64,000 bases of DNA from assembly GCA_910574865.1 (NCBI GenBank), contig CAJTDN010000012.1:117640-181639 (forward strand), in the 5' to 3' direction. This DNA comes from Lachnospiraceae bacterium. GTDB taxonomy: Bacteria > Bacillota > Clostridia > Lachnospirales > Lachnospiraceae. Made by a program: the position numbers and the translations under genes. How positions within the stretch are numbered: position 1 is the stretch's first letter; each line of letters opens with the position of its first letter. Below, piece by piece: positions 17,422 through 26,676 of the stretch. Below the pieces are notes generated by a model. That model did no database searches. It was not told the DNA's origin and was given only the letters and a program-made list of their open reading frames with translations.

Positions 17422-17491
17422 ACGTATAAGTCGGGCCACGACATGCATGGATAAAAATGTGCCGGAAAATAAAAAAAATTACAATTTTATA

Positions 17492-17520
17492 TTGAAATTT
17501 TTCCTGCTTCATACTATGAT
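17492..17520 (+). promoter_or_regulatory. Promoter of the HAD phosphatase gene
   Basis: TTGAAA (17492-17497), a 17-base spacer and TATGAT (17515-17520), 45 bases before the start codon. Confidence 0.7.
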
Positions 17521-17564
17521 AATCTTAAGGCTAAAATACATGATGCGGAAGGGATGGAACACGT

Positions 17565-18221
17565 ATGACGAAAGCGTTCATTTTTGACTTGGACGGGACG
17601 TTGACGGACACGCTGGATTCTTTGCATGTTTCCGTGGTCGGGACTTTGGAGGAACTTGGGCTTCCTCCGGTTACCCGGGAACAGTGCAGGCAGTTCGTGG
17701 GAAACGGTGCCCGAGTGCTGATGGAAAAGTCCATACGGGCGGCTGGCGGGGACGTTGACGGGTTGCTGGACGAGGCCATGCAAGTGTATGGACGTATATT
17801 TGACGCCAACTGCACATATCATGTAGTACCCTACGAAGGAATCATGGAGCTTTTATCGTTGCTTGGGCAAAAGGGGATGAAGCTGGCGGTGCTGTCCAAC
17901 AAGCCGCACAGACAGACGGTACATGTCGTGGAGGAGATTTTTGGAAAGCAGACGTTCGCGTGGATTTCGGGGCAGAAGGAAGGGATTGCCCGCAAGCCCG
18001 ATCCGCAGGCCGCGCTTTTGATTGCCAAGGAGCTGGGCGTCAAGCCTTGTGAATGCGTTTATGTCGGGGATTCCGAGGTGGACGTGGCGACGGGGAAGGC
18101 GGCGTGCATGAGGACGATAGGGGTCGCATGGGGATTCCGCACGCGCGGGGTTCTTTTGGAGGCCGGGGCGGAGGCGATTGCAGGCTCGCCGGAAGAAATC
18201 ATGGAACTGATAAAGGAATAA
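17565..18221 (+). CDS. HAD-superfamily phosphatase, Gph-like
   Basis: A 218-residue haloacid dehalogenase-type hydrolase with all four motifs: FDLDGTLTDT (~7-16, nucleophile and acid Asp), VLSNKP (~107-112), the Lys in ARKPDP (~144-149) and YVGDSEVDVATGKAACM (~166-182). The alpha-helical cap follows motif I (type C1). The overall pattern is closest to phosphoglycolate phosphatase or beta-phosphoglucomutase relatives; the substrate cannot be told from sequence. It has its own promoter and is followed 14 bases later by a small conserved gene, so the two form a transcription unit. Confidence 0.88.
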   Translation: MTKAFIFDLDGTLTDTLDSLHVSVVGTLEELGLPPVTREQCRQFVGNGARVLMEKSIRAAGGDVDGLLDEAMQVYGRIFDANCTYHVVPYEGIMELLSLLGQKGMKLAVLSNKPHRQTVHVVEEIFGKQTFAWISGQKEGIARKPDPQAALLIAKELGVKPCECVYVGDSEVDVATGKAACMRTIGVAWGFRTRGVLLEAGAEAIAGSPEEIMELIKE

Positions 18222-18235
18222 GGAGGTTTGATGTA

Positions 18236-18499
18236 ATGAACGAGTACAGTGAAGAGTGCCTGATGACTTTCCTGAAAAAACAATCCCAGTTATTTGACGA
18301 ACCGGTTGCGGAGAGCATCGAGGAGGCGGAGTCGTTCTTGGAAGACTGCATGGCGGTCGTGGTGGACTCGCTGGAGGAAGTGAAGGCATATTTCGAGGAA
18401 AACGGTGCCGACGTGAGCGGGCTTAGCTATGACGAGCTGGAAGAGCAGAGGGAGGTCTTTCCGTTGCCGGACGGGCAGTACTTGATTGTTGAGGGATGA
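18236..18499 (+). CDS. Small acidic protein, conserved but uncharacterised
   Basis: An 87-residue, strongly acidic protein (MNEYSEECLMTFLKKQSQLF... ending FPLPDGQYLIVEG). The N-terminal two thirds should be helical and the C-terminus a beta hairpin. I recall close relatives in Lachnospiraceae that databases often label glyoxalase, but no metal-binding His/Glu pattern is visible, so I do not accept that label. The start is ATG 18236, 9 bases after AAGGAGG (18220-18226); a second ATG at 18231 is followed at once by TAA. It is in an operon with the HAD phosphatase. Confidence 0.7.
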   Translation: MNEYSEECLMTFLKKQSQLFDEPVAESIEEAESFLEDCMAVVVDSLEEVKAYFEENGADVSGLSYDELEEQREVFPLPDGQYLIVEG

Positions 18500-18581
18500 C
18501 GCGCGGGACCGTCGTGCCGTTTGTGGGCGCGCCGCTTGCCATATGGCAGGGGATTACGGGGAAGGCGAGAATTGCATCAAG

Positions 18582-18612
18582 AAGCCGCAGCTTTAAGAGA
18601 CTGCGGCTTTTT
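18582..18612. terminator. Terminator between convergent genes
   Basis: AAGCCGCAG (18582-18590) pairs perfectly with CTGCGGCTT (18601-18609), with T-rich sequence on the + side. The stop codon of the minus-strand gene (18593-18595) lies in the loop, so the hairpin can serve both directions. Confidence 0.75.
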
Positions 18613-19030
18613 CTACTGCTTGTGAGATGGCGTCCAAAATGACTTGTGAGGTATACGGCGTTTCTTCGGAAAGTGTGATGTTTTCCAGTGACTGGGTGTC
18701 GTAAATCTGCTCCGCGATGTCCTCGATGGCGGGCTGCACCAGCGGCAGCATGGCTGCCACGGACTCGTCAAGGTTGGAGAAACGGATGGAATTGATACGT
18801 GACTCGTCAACGGTGACTTCCACTTCCAGGTTGGCGTCATTTAAGGAGAGGGTGGAGGTATAAATCCCGGGAGTGTACTTTTTCGCGTCGCCTTCGGAAC
18901 TCGTTTGTTTCCTGTCAGGCCGGAACATGACGGTCAGCAGGATGACGAGGACGGCCGCCAGCCCGAGAAAGATGGCGGTATATATAATCTCTTTCATGTG
19001 AAGCACGACGATTTTGGTATTGGAACTCAT
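18593..19030 (-). CDS. Membrane-anchored protein with an FMN-binding-domain-like fold
   Basis: A 145-residue protein with one N-terminal helix (~13-36) and an outside domain. The domain pattern YTPGIYTSTLSLNDANLEVEVTVDESRINSIRF...VDAISQAV resembles the FMN_bind family (PF04205) in its strand order (GxYxxxL, xVEVTVxxxxIxxI) and in the final helix after TPYTSQVILDAI. The Ser/Thr of the D(S/G)xTGAT flavinylation motif is not recognisable, so covalent flavin is doubtful. The start at 19030 has AGGAGA 6 bases upstream; an alternative Met is 11 residues in. It stands alone, opposite in direction to its neighbours. Confidence 0.6.
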   Translation of the reverse strand: MSSNTKIVVLHMKEIIYTAIFLGLAAVLVILLTVMFRPDRKQTSSEGDAKKYTPGIYTSTLSLNDANLEVEVTVDESRINSIRFSNLDESVAAMLPLVQPAIEDIAEQIYDTQSLENITLSEETPYTSQVILDAISQAVEKAAVS

Positions 19031-19097
19031 AGTATTCTCCTGAATCGGTTTTTATCATTTTATGTGGGCGGGCCGCGAAATATTACGCGACTTTATG

Positions 19098-19126
19098 ATG
19101 ACATTTTCGTGATGTCGTGTTATACT
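19098..19126 (+). promoter_or_regulatory. Promoter of pth-mfd
   Basis: ATGACA (19098-19103), a 17-base spacer and TATACT (19121-19126), 42 bases before the pth start. Confidence 0.6.
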
Positions 19127-19168
19127 GTGGGTCGGGAAAAAAATGCCATGGTAGAAAGAAGGGAAAGG

Positions 19169-19747
19169 ATGTTTATCATTGTCGGGCTGGGAAATCCGGA
19201 TAAAAAATATGAAAAGACGAGACACAACGTTGGATTCGAGGTCATAGACCGAATCGCGGAAAAATACAATATAGAGGTATCGGTGAGGAAGCACAAGGCC
19301 TTGGTCGGGACGGGGATGATTGGCACGCGTAAGGTCGTCTTGGCGAAGCCGCAGACATACATGAACTTAAGCGGCGAGAGCGTGCGGAGCCTCCTGGACT
19401 TTTACAAGCTGGACGAGACGAAGGAACTTCTCGTCATTTATGACGACGTGAGCCTCGCGCCGGGGCAGCTGCGGATACGGACGAAGGGGAGCGCGGGCGG
19501 GCACAACGGTGTCAAGAACATTATCGCGCACGTGGGCGGCCAGGCCTTCCCCCGCATCAAGGTGGGAGTCGGGGAGAAGCCGGGGCGGATGGACTTGGTG
19601 GACTATGTGCTGGGGCGCTTTTCGGCGGGCGAGCGCGTCCTCATGGAGGAGGCGTTTGAAAATGCCGCGGCCGCGGCGGGGTTGATTGTTGCCGGGGAAA
19701 TGGAAGCGGCGATGAATGAATATAATCGGAAAAAGAAGGATGAGTAA
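19169..19747 (+). CDS. pth: Peptidyl-tRNA hydrolase
   Basis: A 192-residue enzyme that cleaves the ester bond of peptidyl-tRNA released from stalled ribosomes. Motifs are IIVGLGNPDKKYEKTRHNVGFEVID (~3-27) with the catalytic His, KPQTYMNLSGESV (~64-76) with the conserved Asn, YDDVSLAPGQLRIRTKGSAGGHNGVKNI (~91-118) with the catalytic Asp, and FPRIKVGVGEKP. Length and motifs are normal. The start at ATG 19169 is preferred to ATG 19148 because AGAAGGG lies just upstream and the protein then begins MFIIVGLGNP as in the family. It overlaps mfd by 8 bases, the usual clostridial pth-mfd pair. Confidence 0.97.
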   Translation: MFIIVGLGNPDKKYEKTRHNVGFEVIDRIAEKYNIEVSVRKHKALVGTGMIGTRKVVLAKPQTYMNLSGESVRSLLDFYKLDETKELLVIYDDVSLAPGQLRIRTKGSAGGHNGVKNIIAHVGGQAFPRIKVGVGEKPGRMDLVDYVLGRFSAGERVLMEEAFENAAAAAGLIVAGEMEAAMNEYNRKKKDE

Positions 19748-22700
19748 GCAAGTGAAGGCGTTGTTGACACCGCTGCAGGAATTGGCGGACTTTAAGGAAA
19801 TCATAAGGGAGCAGAAAAAAAGTGTGGGACTATTACAAGTCGCGGGTTGTGTCGGCTCCCAGAAGACACATTTGGCATGCGCGCTGGGCGACGGGTGGAC
19901 GCGCCGCCTTGTCGTTTACGCGGGGGACGAGCAGGCCAAACAAGCGTTGGAGGAGACGCGCTTTTTGGAGGAAAACGCGTTCTATTACCCGGCCAGGGAC
20001 TTGCTTTTTTACCATGCCGACATCAAGGGGAACTACCTGAAAAGCCAGCGGATGGAAGTGGTGCGGGCGTTGTTGGAATTGCCGGAAATCGTCGTGGTCA
20101 CGACGGTGGACGCGTTTTTGGACGGGCTGAAGCCTTTGCCGGAAGTCGTGAAGGAGCGGATTACCTTGGAAACGGGAAGGCCGGTGGATTTTACAAGGCT
20201 CCAGAAGGAACTTGCCGCCATCGGCTACGTGCGGGAGGAGCAGGTGGAAGGTCCCGGGCAGTTCGCCGTGCGGGGCGGACTATTGGACGTGTTCCCCCTG
20301 ACCGGGGAGGTGCCCGTGCGAATCGAGCTGTGGGGGGACGAGATTGACTCCATCCGTTCGTTCGAGGTGGAGAGCCAGCGTTCGATAGAGAACCTGGAGT
20401 CCGTCGTCATTTATCCGGCGGAGGAAGACACGGGGGAGGAAGGGAAACGCGTTTCCTTCCTGGATTATTTTTCCCCAGGGGAGTGCGCGCTCTACCTTGA
20501 CGAGCCGGCGCGTCTTCTGGAACGCCTGGCAGAGGTGGAGGACGAGTATTTGTCCGGCCGGTCGGGGCGTGAGGCGGCGGGGGTCGAAGAAGATTCGAAG
20601 ATGACCGTGTTTTCGGCGGCGGACGTGCTTGCGAAGTTGAATTCGTACCACGCGGTCGGGTTCACGACGTTGGAAAATAAATGTAGGGGCTTCGACTTGC
20701 GCAGGACGTTTTCTATTCACGCGCAGAGCGTGAACCCTTACAACAATAGTTTTGAGACGTTGACGAGGGACTTGAAACGTCTCAAGAGAAACGGATATCA
20801 TGTCGTCCTTCTCTCCGGCTCGCGCACAAGGGCGAAGCGGCTGGCGGAGGACTTGCGGGATTACGACCTGAGCAGTTTTTACGGCGAAGACTTGGAACGC
20901 GAGGTGCAGGCGGGGGAAATCCTCGTGGCGTACGGCCACGTGGCGGAGGGCTACGAGTACCCGATGTTGAAGTTCATGGTGATTTCCGAGACCGACATTT
21001 TTGGGCGCAGAAAGAAAAAGAGGCGGCGCAAGAGGCTCTACGAGGGGCAGAAAATACAAGATTTCGCGGAGTTGAAGGTAGGGGACTACGTGGTGCACGA
21101 AAACCACGGCCTGGGGGTTTATGAGGGTATCGAGCAAATCAAGGTAGACAAGGTGACCAAAGATTATATGAAAATCCGCTACGCGGATAGCGGGGTTTTG
21201 TATATATTGGCCACGCAGATGGACTTGATTCAGAAGTACGCGGGAGCCGATGCCAAGAAGCCGAAGCTGAACAAGCTGGGCACGGGCCAATGGATGAAGA
21301 CGAAGAGCCAGGTGAAGCGGGCGGTGCGGTTGGTGGCGAAGGATCTGGTGAGCCTTTACGCGGCAAGGCAGAGCATGGAGGGGCACGTATACGAATCGGA
21401 CACGGTATGGCAGAAGGAATTTGAGGAAATGTTCCCGTTCGAGGAGACGGAAGACCAGGTCCAGGCCATCGAGGACACGAAGCGGGACATGGAGAGTAAG
21501 AAAATCATGGACCGCCTCATTTGCGGGGACGTGGGTTATGGGAAGACCGAGATTGCCATCCGGGCGGCCTTCAAGGCGGTACAAGAGGGCAAGCAGGTCG
21601 TCTACCTGGTGCCGACCACGATTCTCGCCCAGCAGCATTACAACACGTTCATCCAGAGGATGAAGGACTTTCCGGTGCGCGTGGACTTGCTCTGCCGGTT
21701 CCGTACCCCCGCCCAGCAGAAAAAGACGGTGGAGGACTTGAAGAAGGGACTGGTCGACATCGTGATCGGGACGCACCGGGTCTTGTCAAAGGATGTGGGT
21801 TATAAGGACTTGGGAATGCTCATTATTGATGAGGAACAGCGGTTCGGGGTCACGCACAAGGAGAAAATCAAACAGTTGCGCAAAAACGTGGACGTTTTGA
21901 CGTTGACCGCCACGCCGATTCCGAGGACGCTGCACATGAGCCTGATTGGCATCCGCGACATGAGCGTGCTGGAGGAGGCGCCGATGGACCGGATGCCAAT
22001 CCAGACCTATGTGATGGAATATAACGACGAGATGGTGCGGGAGGCGATTGAGCGGGAGCTTTCCAGGAACGGGCAGGTCTATTACGTGTACAACCGGGTG
22101 CAGGACATCGCGGACGTGTCGGGGCGCGTGCAAAGGCTGGTGCCGGAGGCGAACGTGGCCTTCGCGCATGGGCAGATGAACGAGCGGCAGTTGGAAAACA
22201 TCATGTATGATTTCATCAACGGGGACATCGACGTTTTGGTGTCCACCACGATTATCGAGACGGGGCTGGACATTTCCAATGCCAACACGATGATTATCCA
22301 CGACGCGGACCAGATGGGCCTGGCACAGCTTTACCAGCTGCGCGGGCGGGTGGGACGTTCCAACCGTATGGCGTACGCGTTCCTTTTGTACCGGCGCGAC
22401 AAGCTTTTGAAGGAAATCGCGGAGAAACGCCTGGCGGCCATCCGTGAGTTTACCGACCTTGGATCGGGCTTCAAGATTGCCATGCGCGACTTGGAAATCC
22501 GTGGTGCGGGAAATCTTTTGGGGGCGGAACAGCACGGGCACATGGAGGCCGTCGGTTATGACTTGTATTGCAAGATGCTGAACGAGGCGGTGAAGCAGGA
22601 GAAGGGCGAGCTGCCCGAGGAGGTGTACGCCACCTCCATCGACTTGAACCTGGACGCCTACATCCCGCGTTCCTACATTCCAAACGAGTACCAGAAGCTG

Positions 22701-23090
22701 GACATTTACAAGCGCATCGCGTCCATTGAGAACGAGGAAGAGATGGACGACATGGTGGAGGAGTTGATTGACCGCTTTGGCGACATTCCAAGAAAGGTAC
22801 AGCAGCTCCTTCGCGTCGCGGTATTAAAGGGTATGGCGCACGAAGCGGGGCTTACGAGCGTCGAGCAGAAGGAGGGGGAGCTGAAACTTACCATGTTCGA
22901 GCGGGCCAACGTGCAGGTGGCCAGGATCTCGCCGCTGGTTGACAAATATCGCGGGGAACTCGTCTTCAAGGCAGAAAACCCACCGTATTTCTTGTACCGC
23001 AAGAAAGGGCGGAGCGGCAAGGAGAAGGAAGAGGACGTGCTGGAAGTTGTGAAAATGTTGTTAATTGACATAAAAGGCTTGTTAGATTGA
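19740..23090 (+). CDS. mfd: Transcription-repair coupling factor Mfd
   Basis: A 1116-residue DNA translocase that removes RNA polymerase stalled at lesions and recruits UvrA. In order: a UvrB-like module (~20-330), the RNA polymerase interaction domain with [16 protein letters not shown] (~450-465), Walker [10 protein letters not shown] (~598-606), DEEQRFGV (~698-705), TATPIPRTL (~727-735), the RGRVGRSNR arginine-finger motif (~865-873) and the TRG motif region [21 protein letters not shown]. The C-terminal domain that masks UvrA binding follows. The start at ATG 19740 overlaps the end of pth. Confidence 0.98.
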   Translation: MSKQVKALLTPLQELADFKEIIREQKKSVGLLQVAGCVGSQKTHLACALGDGWTRRLVVYAGDEQAKQALEETRFLEENAFYYPARDLLFYHADIKGNYLKSQRMEVVRALLELPEIVVVTTVDAFLDGLKPLPEVVKERITLETGRPVDFTRLQKELAAIGYVREEQVEGPGQFAVRGGLLDVFPLTGEVPVRIELWGDEIDSIRSFEVESQRSIENLESVVIYPAEEDTGEEGKRVSFLDYFSPGECALYLDEPARLLERLAEVEDEYLSGRSGREAAGVEEDSKMTVFSAADVLAKLNSYHAVGFTTLENKCRGFDLRRTFSIHAQSVNPYNNSFETLTRDLKRLKRNGYHVVLLSGSRTRAKRLAEDLRDYDLSSFYGEDLEREVQAGEILVAYGHVAEGYEYPMLKFMVISETDIFGRRKKKRRRKRLYEGQKIQDFAELKVGDYVVHENHGLGVYEGIEQIKVDKVTKDYMKIRYADSGVLYILATQMDLIQKYAGADAKKPKLNKLGTGQWMKTKSQVKRAVRLVAKDLVSLYAARQSMEGHVYESDTVWQKEFEEMFPFEETEDQVQAIEDTKRDMESKKIMDRLICGDVGYGKTEIAIRAAFKAVQEGKQVVYLVPTTILAQQHYNTFIQRMKDFPVRVDLLCRFRTPAQQKKTVEDLKKGLVDIVIGTHRVLSKDVGYKDLGMLIIDEEQRFGVTHKEKIKQLRKNVDVLTLTATPIPRTLHMSLIGIRDMSVLEEAPMDRMPIQTYVMEYNDEMVREAIERELSRNGQVYYVYNRVQDIADVSGRVQRLVPEANVAFAHGQMNERQLENIMYDFINGDIDVLVSTTIIETGLDISNANTMIIHDADQMGLAQLYQLRGRVGRSNRMAYAFLLYRRDKLLKEIAEKRLAAIREFTDLGSGFKIAMRDLEIRGAGNLLGAEQHGHMEAVGYDLYCKMLNEAVKQEKGELPEEVYATSIDLNLDAYIPRSYIPNEYQKLDIYKRIASIENEEEMDDMVEELIDRFGDIPRKVQQLLRVAVLKGMAHEAGLTSVEQKEGELKLTMFERANVQVARISPLVDKYRGELVFKAENPPYFLYRKKGRSGKEKEEDVLEVVKMLLIDIKGLLD

Positions 23091-23196
23091 GAAAAAAAGT
23101 TTATACTTAGGAGAGTTATGGCCGCAACGCGCAAAAAGCGGCCGGCTTGGGGCGGATGTTCCCATATTAAGAATATACGCAGGAGGCAATTTGAGG

Positions 23197-24252
23197 ATGA
23201 AACAGTGGAGAAAAAGAGGAATCGTGCTGGTCGCGGCATTTTCGCTTGCCGTGGCGTCACTTGCGGGTTGCGGGGCCACGGATCCGGAGGAGACGGTTTT
23301 GACGGTGGGGGAGGAGCAGGTGCCGTTTGGCGTCGTGAACTATTTTTCGAGGATGCAGCAGGCCCGCTATGAGAGTTATTATGCGGCCATGATGGGCATG
23401 ACGGGGGAGGCCTTTTGGGAGCAGGACACCACGGGCGCCGATTCCAAAAAGCAGAGTTACGAGGAGATGGTAAAGGAAGGCGTGATGGGTGACATGCAGC
23501 AGCTGTACCTGATTCGCCAGCACGCCGAGGAGTACGGCGTGACCCTTTCCGAGGAGGAAGAGACGGCCATCGAGGAGGCCGCCAAGCAGTTTGTTTCGGA
23601 CAACGCGCAGGAGGCGCGCGACGTCGTGTCCGGCGAGGAGAAGTATGTCAAGGAGTATTTGACCTTGATGGCGATTGAGAACAAGATGGCGCCGAAGATG
23701 ATGGAGGGCGTTGACGAGGACGTGTCCGACGAGGAGGCCGCCCAGAAGGCGATGGAGTACATTTATGTCGCTTATTCGAAGCAGGATGAAAGCGGAAACA
23801 GCGTGGATTTGAGTGACGAGGAGAAGGAAAGCCTGAAAGAGGACGTCAAGAAGGCGATGGATGACGTGAAGGCGGAGAAGGCCACGTTTGCGGAAGCGGC
23901 CGAGGAGTTGGGCGTTTCGGTGCAGACGGCGACTTTTGACAAGGACAGCTACGCGCCGAACGCGGATTTGGTGAAGGCGGCGGACGCGTTGGAGAAAGAG
24001 GGGGATTATACGGATCTGGTGGAGATTGACCGGGGGATTTACGTGGGACATTTGACCAGCCTGCTTGACCGGGAGGCGACCGACACGAAAAAGGCGAGCG
24101 TCGTCGAGCAGCGTAAGAACGAGCAGTTCTCAGACCTGGTGGATACGTGGAAGGAAGAGACCGAGATTACGGTGAACGAAGGCCTTTGGAAAAAAGTGAG
24201 TTTCACGAAGCAGGGCGTGACAATCAAGGACACGGCGACGGCCACGGAGTAA
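23197..24252 (+). CDS. PrsA/SurA-like foldase lipoprotein
   Basis: A 351-residue lipoprotein: signal peptide with lipobox LAGC (Cys ~25), then a SurA-N type helical chaperone region (~35-250) with many charged helices, and a C-terminal stretch. A clear PpiC/parvulin domain (GG.lg, F.eA) is not obvious; only FAEAAEELG hints at it, so this may be a foldase without isomerase activity. Such lipoproteins help secreted proteins fold at the membrane surface, and a gene of this type often follows mfd in clostridia. AGGAGG lies 10 bases before ATG 23197; a TTG at 23191 is a less likely start. Confidence 0.8.
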   Translation: MKQWRKRGIVLVAAFSLAVASLAGCGATDPEETVLTVGEEQVPFGVVNYFSRMQQARYESYYAAMMGMTGEAFWEQDTTGADSKKQSYEEMVKEGVMGDMQQLYLIRQHAEEYGVTLSEEEETAIEEAAKQFVSDNAQEARDVVSGEEKYVKEYLTLMAIENKMAPKMMEGVDEDVSDEEAAQKAMEYIYVAYSKQDESGNSVDLSDEEKESLKEDVKKAMDDVKAEKATFAEAAEELGVSVQTATFDKDSYAPNADLVKAADALEKEGDYTDLVEIDRGIYVGHLTSLLDREATDTKKASVVEQRKNEQFSDLVDTWKEETEITVNEGLWKKVSFTKQGVTIKDTATATE

Positions 24253-24354
24253 GGCGGGTGGAGGATAAAAGCTAGTGTACCATGACCTGGCAAAAAAGGC
24301 CGTATCCGAATGACATGGAAGAGATTTATAAAATGGCAAGGTAAAAAGAAAGGG

Positions 24355-24383
24355 ACGGGCATGCTTTGTGGAAGCATGCCCGT
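24355..24383 (-). terminator. Perfect 12-bp hairpin ahead of a T-tract on the minus strand
   Basis: ACGGGCATGCTT (24355-24366) pairs perfectly with AAGCATGCCCGT (24372-24383). Read on the minus strand the hairpin is followed by CCCTTTCTTTTT, so it should end transcription from the gene at 24603-25088. The 350-base gap 24253-24602 holds this hairpin and repeat copy A; no gene is seen. Confidence 0.65.
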
Positions 24384-24427
24384 AAGATTTCGGTGGCGTC
24401 GATGTATGGATGGCAGGACATCGTCCG

Positions 24428-24575
24428 GTTACAATTCACGGCCTAACCAACCGTGGATTGTAATGGCGTCCAGGCATCTAAAATTGCCTTCGGCAATAGG
24501 CTGGATGCCCATCGGCACCATCACTTTATCGGATGGTGGCCGTGTGGCGGAGCGCATAGCCCCATGAATAATAAC
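24428..24575 (-). repeat. Dispersed GTTAC-ended element, copy A
   Basis: A 148-base element, reverse orientation relative to copies B-D. Ends are GTTACAATTCACGG (24428-24441) and CCATGAATAATAAC (24562-24575), matching as inverted repeats at 11 of 14 positions. It shares with the other copies, on the minus strand, CACACGGCC, CCGATAAAGTGATGG, a CATCGGGCAT-like core and GGCAATTTTA. It is the most diverged copy. Confidence 0.75.
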
Positions 24576-24602
24576 GCCGTCCGTACATCTACGCCATCAT
24601 TT

Positions 24603-25088
24603 TTATATGTACTCCGCCTTCTCGAAGTAATGCATCAAGATGTCCGCGCAATTCTCCACGCCCAGCTCGCTGGTGTCGAGTATCATGTGGTAATCGTTGA
24701 CGTCACCCCAGGCCTTGCCGGTGTGCTCGTGGTAATATTCGGCGCGCTGCGCGTCGGTGTGTTCCACGAGTTCCTTTGCCTCTTCGTAAGAGAGGTGGTC
24801 GGACTGCTCGATGCGATGGATGCGGAACTCCTTGTCGGCACAAATGAAAATGTTAAACACGTTCAACTTGTCCTTCAAGATGTCGGAAGCACAACGCCCG
24901 AGGATGATGCAGGGGTTCTTGGCCAGTTCTTGTATGACCTCGACTTCCGACTCGTAAGCCTCCTCGCCTAATTTCTGCTCGATGTAGGCCTTGTCATATA
25001 CGGGAATGCCCAGCCTCCCTGAAAGCTCCTGAGCAATCACATGGGTACCGGTTCCAAATCTCCTGCTCATGGTAATCACTAGTTTCAT
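24603..25088 (-). CDS. Cytidylate-kinase-like protein
   Basis: A 161-residue protein of the cytidylate kinase-like family (PF13189). It begins LVITMSRRFGTGTHVIAQELSGRLGIPVYDK, where the P-loop region is a degenerate SRxFGTGTHVIA form, and has CIILGRCASDIL and FNIFICADKEFRIHRI in place of the CMP-kinase core. Relatives are about 190-210 residues, so this copy lacks part of the NMP-binding lid. The real substrate is unknown. The start at 25088 has GAAGGAGG 9 bases upstream, better than the Met 13 residues earlier. It stands alone, with a minus-strand terminator at 24355-24383. Confidence 0.8.
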   Translation of the reverse strand: MKLVITMSRRFGTGTHVIAQELSGRLGIPVYDKAYIEQKLGEEAYESEVEVIQELAKNPCIILGRCASDILKDKLNVFNIFICADKEFRIHRIEQSDHLSYEEAKELVEHTDAQRAEYYHEHTGKAWGDVNDYHMILDTSELGVENCADILMHYFEKAEYI

Positions 25089-25292
25089 TGGTGAAATCTC
25101 CCTCCTTCGTAGGTGGCAGGCGTTCACCGCCGAAAGGCGGAAATGCTTGCCGTATATGAATAAAACTGCCTGGCCAGGAAGAACCTTGCCAAGTGTCCCT
25201 ATTATACCACTAAATGCGGAAAAGGAAAAGTGAAAGTTTTGGGAACAAATGAACCCTTGCTAAATATTTTTGCGTCAATGTAATACGATTGC

Positions 25293-25321
25293 TTGCATTT
25301 GGCATACAATAGTGATATGAT
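25293..25321 (+). promoter_or_regulatory. Promoter of the orphan antitoxin gene
   Basis: TTGCAT (25293-25298), a 17-base spacer and TATGAT (25316-25321). The dinJ-yafQ operon at 52.4 kb uses the same -35 hexamer, TTGCAT with 17-base spacing. Confidence 0.7.
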
Positions 25322-25348
25322 AAAAGAAAATAAGAAAGGGAGATATTT

Positions 25349-25612
25349 ATGGCATTGGCGACTTTAACCGCAAGAGTGGATGAAAGGGACAAGGCTAATT
25401 TCGATTTGTTTTGTTCGAATGTCGGGTTGAACACTTCGACCGCAATCAATCTTTTTGTAAAAGCTGTTTTGCGTGAGAAGAGGATACCGTTTGAAATCAT
25501 GCAGGCTCCAGATCCGTTCTTTTCCGAAACGAACATGGCGTATGCAAAAAAGTCCGTACAAGAATTTAAGGATGGAAAAGGGAAGGCACATGAATTGATT
25601 AAGGATATATAA
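25349..25612 (+). CDS. RelB/DinJ-family antitoxin without an intact toxin
   Basis: An 87-residue antitoxin. The N-terminal ribbon-helix-helix (ATLTARVDERDKANFDLFCSNVGLNTSTAINLFVKAVL, residues ~3-41) binds operator DNA, and RIPFEI (~45-50) starts the toxin-wrapping tail. GAAAGGGAG lies 8-9 bases before ATG. A normal partner gene of 90-110 codons is missing; only a 24-codon toxin tail remains directly downstream (25614-25688). The gene could persist as a DNA-binding regulator or as immunity against a related toxin such as the YafQ encoded at 52.7 kb; both are inference. Confidence 0.88.
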   Translation: MALATLTARVDERDKANFDLFCSNVGLNTSTAINLFVKAVLREKRIPFEIMQAPDPFFSETNMAYAKKSVQEFKDGKGKAHELIKDI

Positions 25613-25613
25613 A

Positions 25614-25688
25614 GACCGCCTCGTGTATCATATGGAAAATGAGCGAATTTACATTGCTCATCGTAGGGGACATTATGGGGATAAGTAG
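25614..25688 (+). pseudogene. C-terminal stub of a YoeB/RelE-type toxin
   Basis: The frame starting at 25614 reads DRLVYHMENERIYIAHRRGH and ends YGDK-stop. The RLVY, IYI and (C/R)RGHY elements in this order form the C-terminal strand and last residues of YoeB/Txe toxins. The N-terminal ~60 codons are gone and there is no start. It begins one base after the antitoxin stop, exactly where the toxin gene should be. Confidence 0.75.
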
Positions 25689-25769
25689 GGTTTCGAAGAG
25701 TTAATCCGCCGGAAGAACGGTCGGGGCTGATTTGGCATAAAAAAATAGAAAGAGAGGAAATGGAATATC

Positions 25770-26675
25770 ATGTCATTTACGGGTTTTATGTTCCGGCTGT
25801 TGGCCGGATACGGGGACAAGAAGAGGGACAAGAAATTGAAGGCGCCAGAGGACGTCACGGCGTTAAAGGACATTGCCTATGCGGGCGGGGGAAAGTACAA
25901 TCTGCTTGACGTGTATTATCCGAAGGGCGCGTCCGGGAAGCTGCCGGTCATCGTCAGCATTCATGGCGGGGGATACGTTTACGGCACGAAGGAAGTATAT
26001 TACCATTATGGAACGTATCTGGCGAGCCGGGGCTATACGGTCGTGAACTTCAATTATCATCTGGCACCGAAGGCGAAATTCCCGGCACAGCTTGGGGAAA
26101 TCAACCAGGTGTTTGCCTGGGTGGCGGCCAACGCGGATAAATTCCACATGGACACGGAGAACGTGTTCGTGGTCGGCGACTCGGCGGGGGCGCAGCTGAA
26201 CAGCCATTACGCGGCGATTTATTCGAATCCGGAGTTCGCGGCGAAGTTTGACTTCACGGTGCCAAAGGAAATCAAGATTCGGGCGATTGCCCTCAATTGT
26301 GGAATGTATAAGATTGGCGGGCCTGCCGACAAGGAGGCGAATGCCCCGGGGATGAACACGGACGATTTGATGAATGATTATTTAGGAAAAGAAAGGCCGA
26401 AGGAATTGATGGAGAGGCTTGACGTGCTGGGAAATATCACTTCGGCGTTTCCACCGTCGTTCATCATGACGGCGGAGTACGATTTCCTGAAGGCGAACGC
26501 GGAGCCGATGTACAAATTTTTGAAGGAGAAGGGCGTGCCCTGCGAGTGGAAGAAATACGGCGAGGAAGGGCAGAAGCACATGGCTCACGTCTTCCACGTC
26601 AACATGAACCTGGATGAGGCGAGGCAGTGCAACCAGGATGAAATCGCGTTCTTTAAGAAATACGAGGTGAGATAA
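25770..26675 (+). CDS. Alpha/beta-hydrolase esterase (HSL family)
   Basis: A 301-residue hydrolase of the hormone-sensitive lipase group. The oxyanion-hole motif HGGGYVYG lies at ~70-77, the nucleophile elbow GDSAGAQ at ~149-155, the acid residue probably in TAEYDFLKANAE (~239), and the His in KHMAHVFH (~283). No signal peptide, so it acts in the cytoplasm on short-chain esters. GAGAGG precedes ATG. It ends one base before mutM, so the two are probably co-transcribed, although no functional link is evident. Confidence 0.88.
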   Translation: MSFTGFMFRLLAGYGDKKRDKKLKAPEDVTALKDIAYAGGGKYNLLDVYYPKGASGKLPVIVSIHGGGYVYGTKEVYYHYGTYLASRGYTVVNFNYHLAPKAKFPAQLGEINQVFAWVAANADKFHMDTENVFVVGDSAGAQLNSHYAAIYSNPEFAAKFDFTVPKEIKIRAIALNCGMYKIGGPADKEANAPGMNTDDLMNDYLGKERPKELMERLDVLGNITSAFPPSFIMTAEYDFLKANAEPMYKFLKEKGVPCEWKKYGEEGQKHMAHVFHVNMNLDEARQCNQDEIAFFKKYEVR

Positions 26676-26676
26676 A

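Noticed and set aside
18236..18499. Glyoxalase label for the small acidic protein
   Set aside because: No metal-binding residues or beta-alpha-beta-beta-beta pattern of the glyoxalase fold can be seen in 87 residues.
24453..24971. 172-codon plus-strand frame over the cytidylate-kinase-like gene
   Set aside because: It is antisense to a gene with clear family features and runs through repeat copy A.
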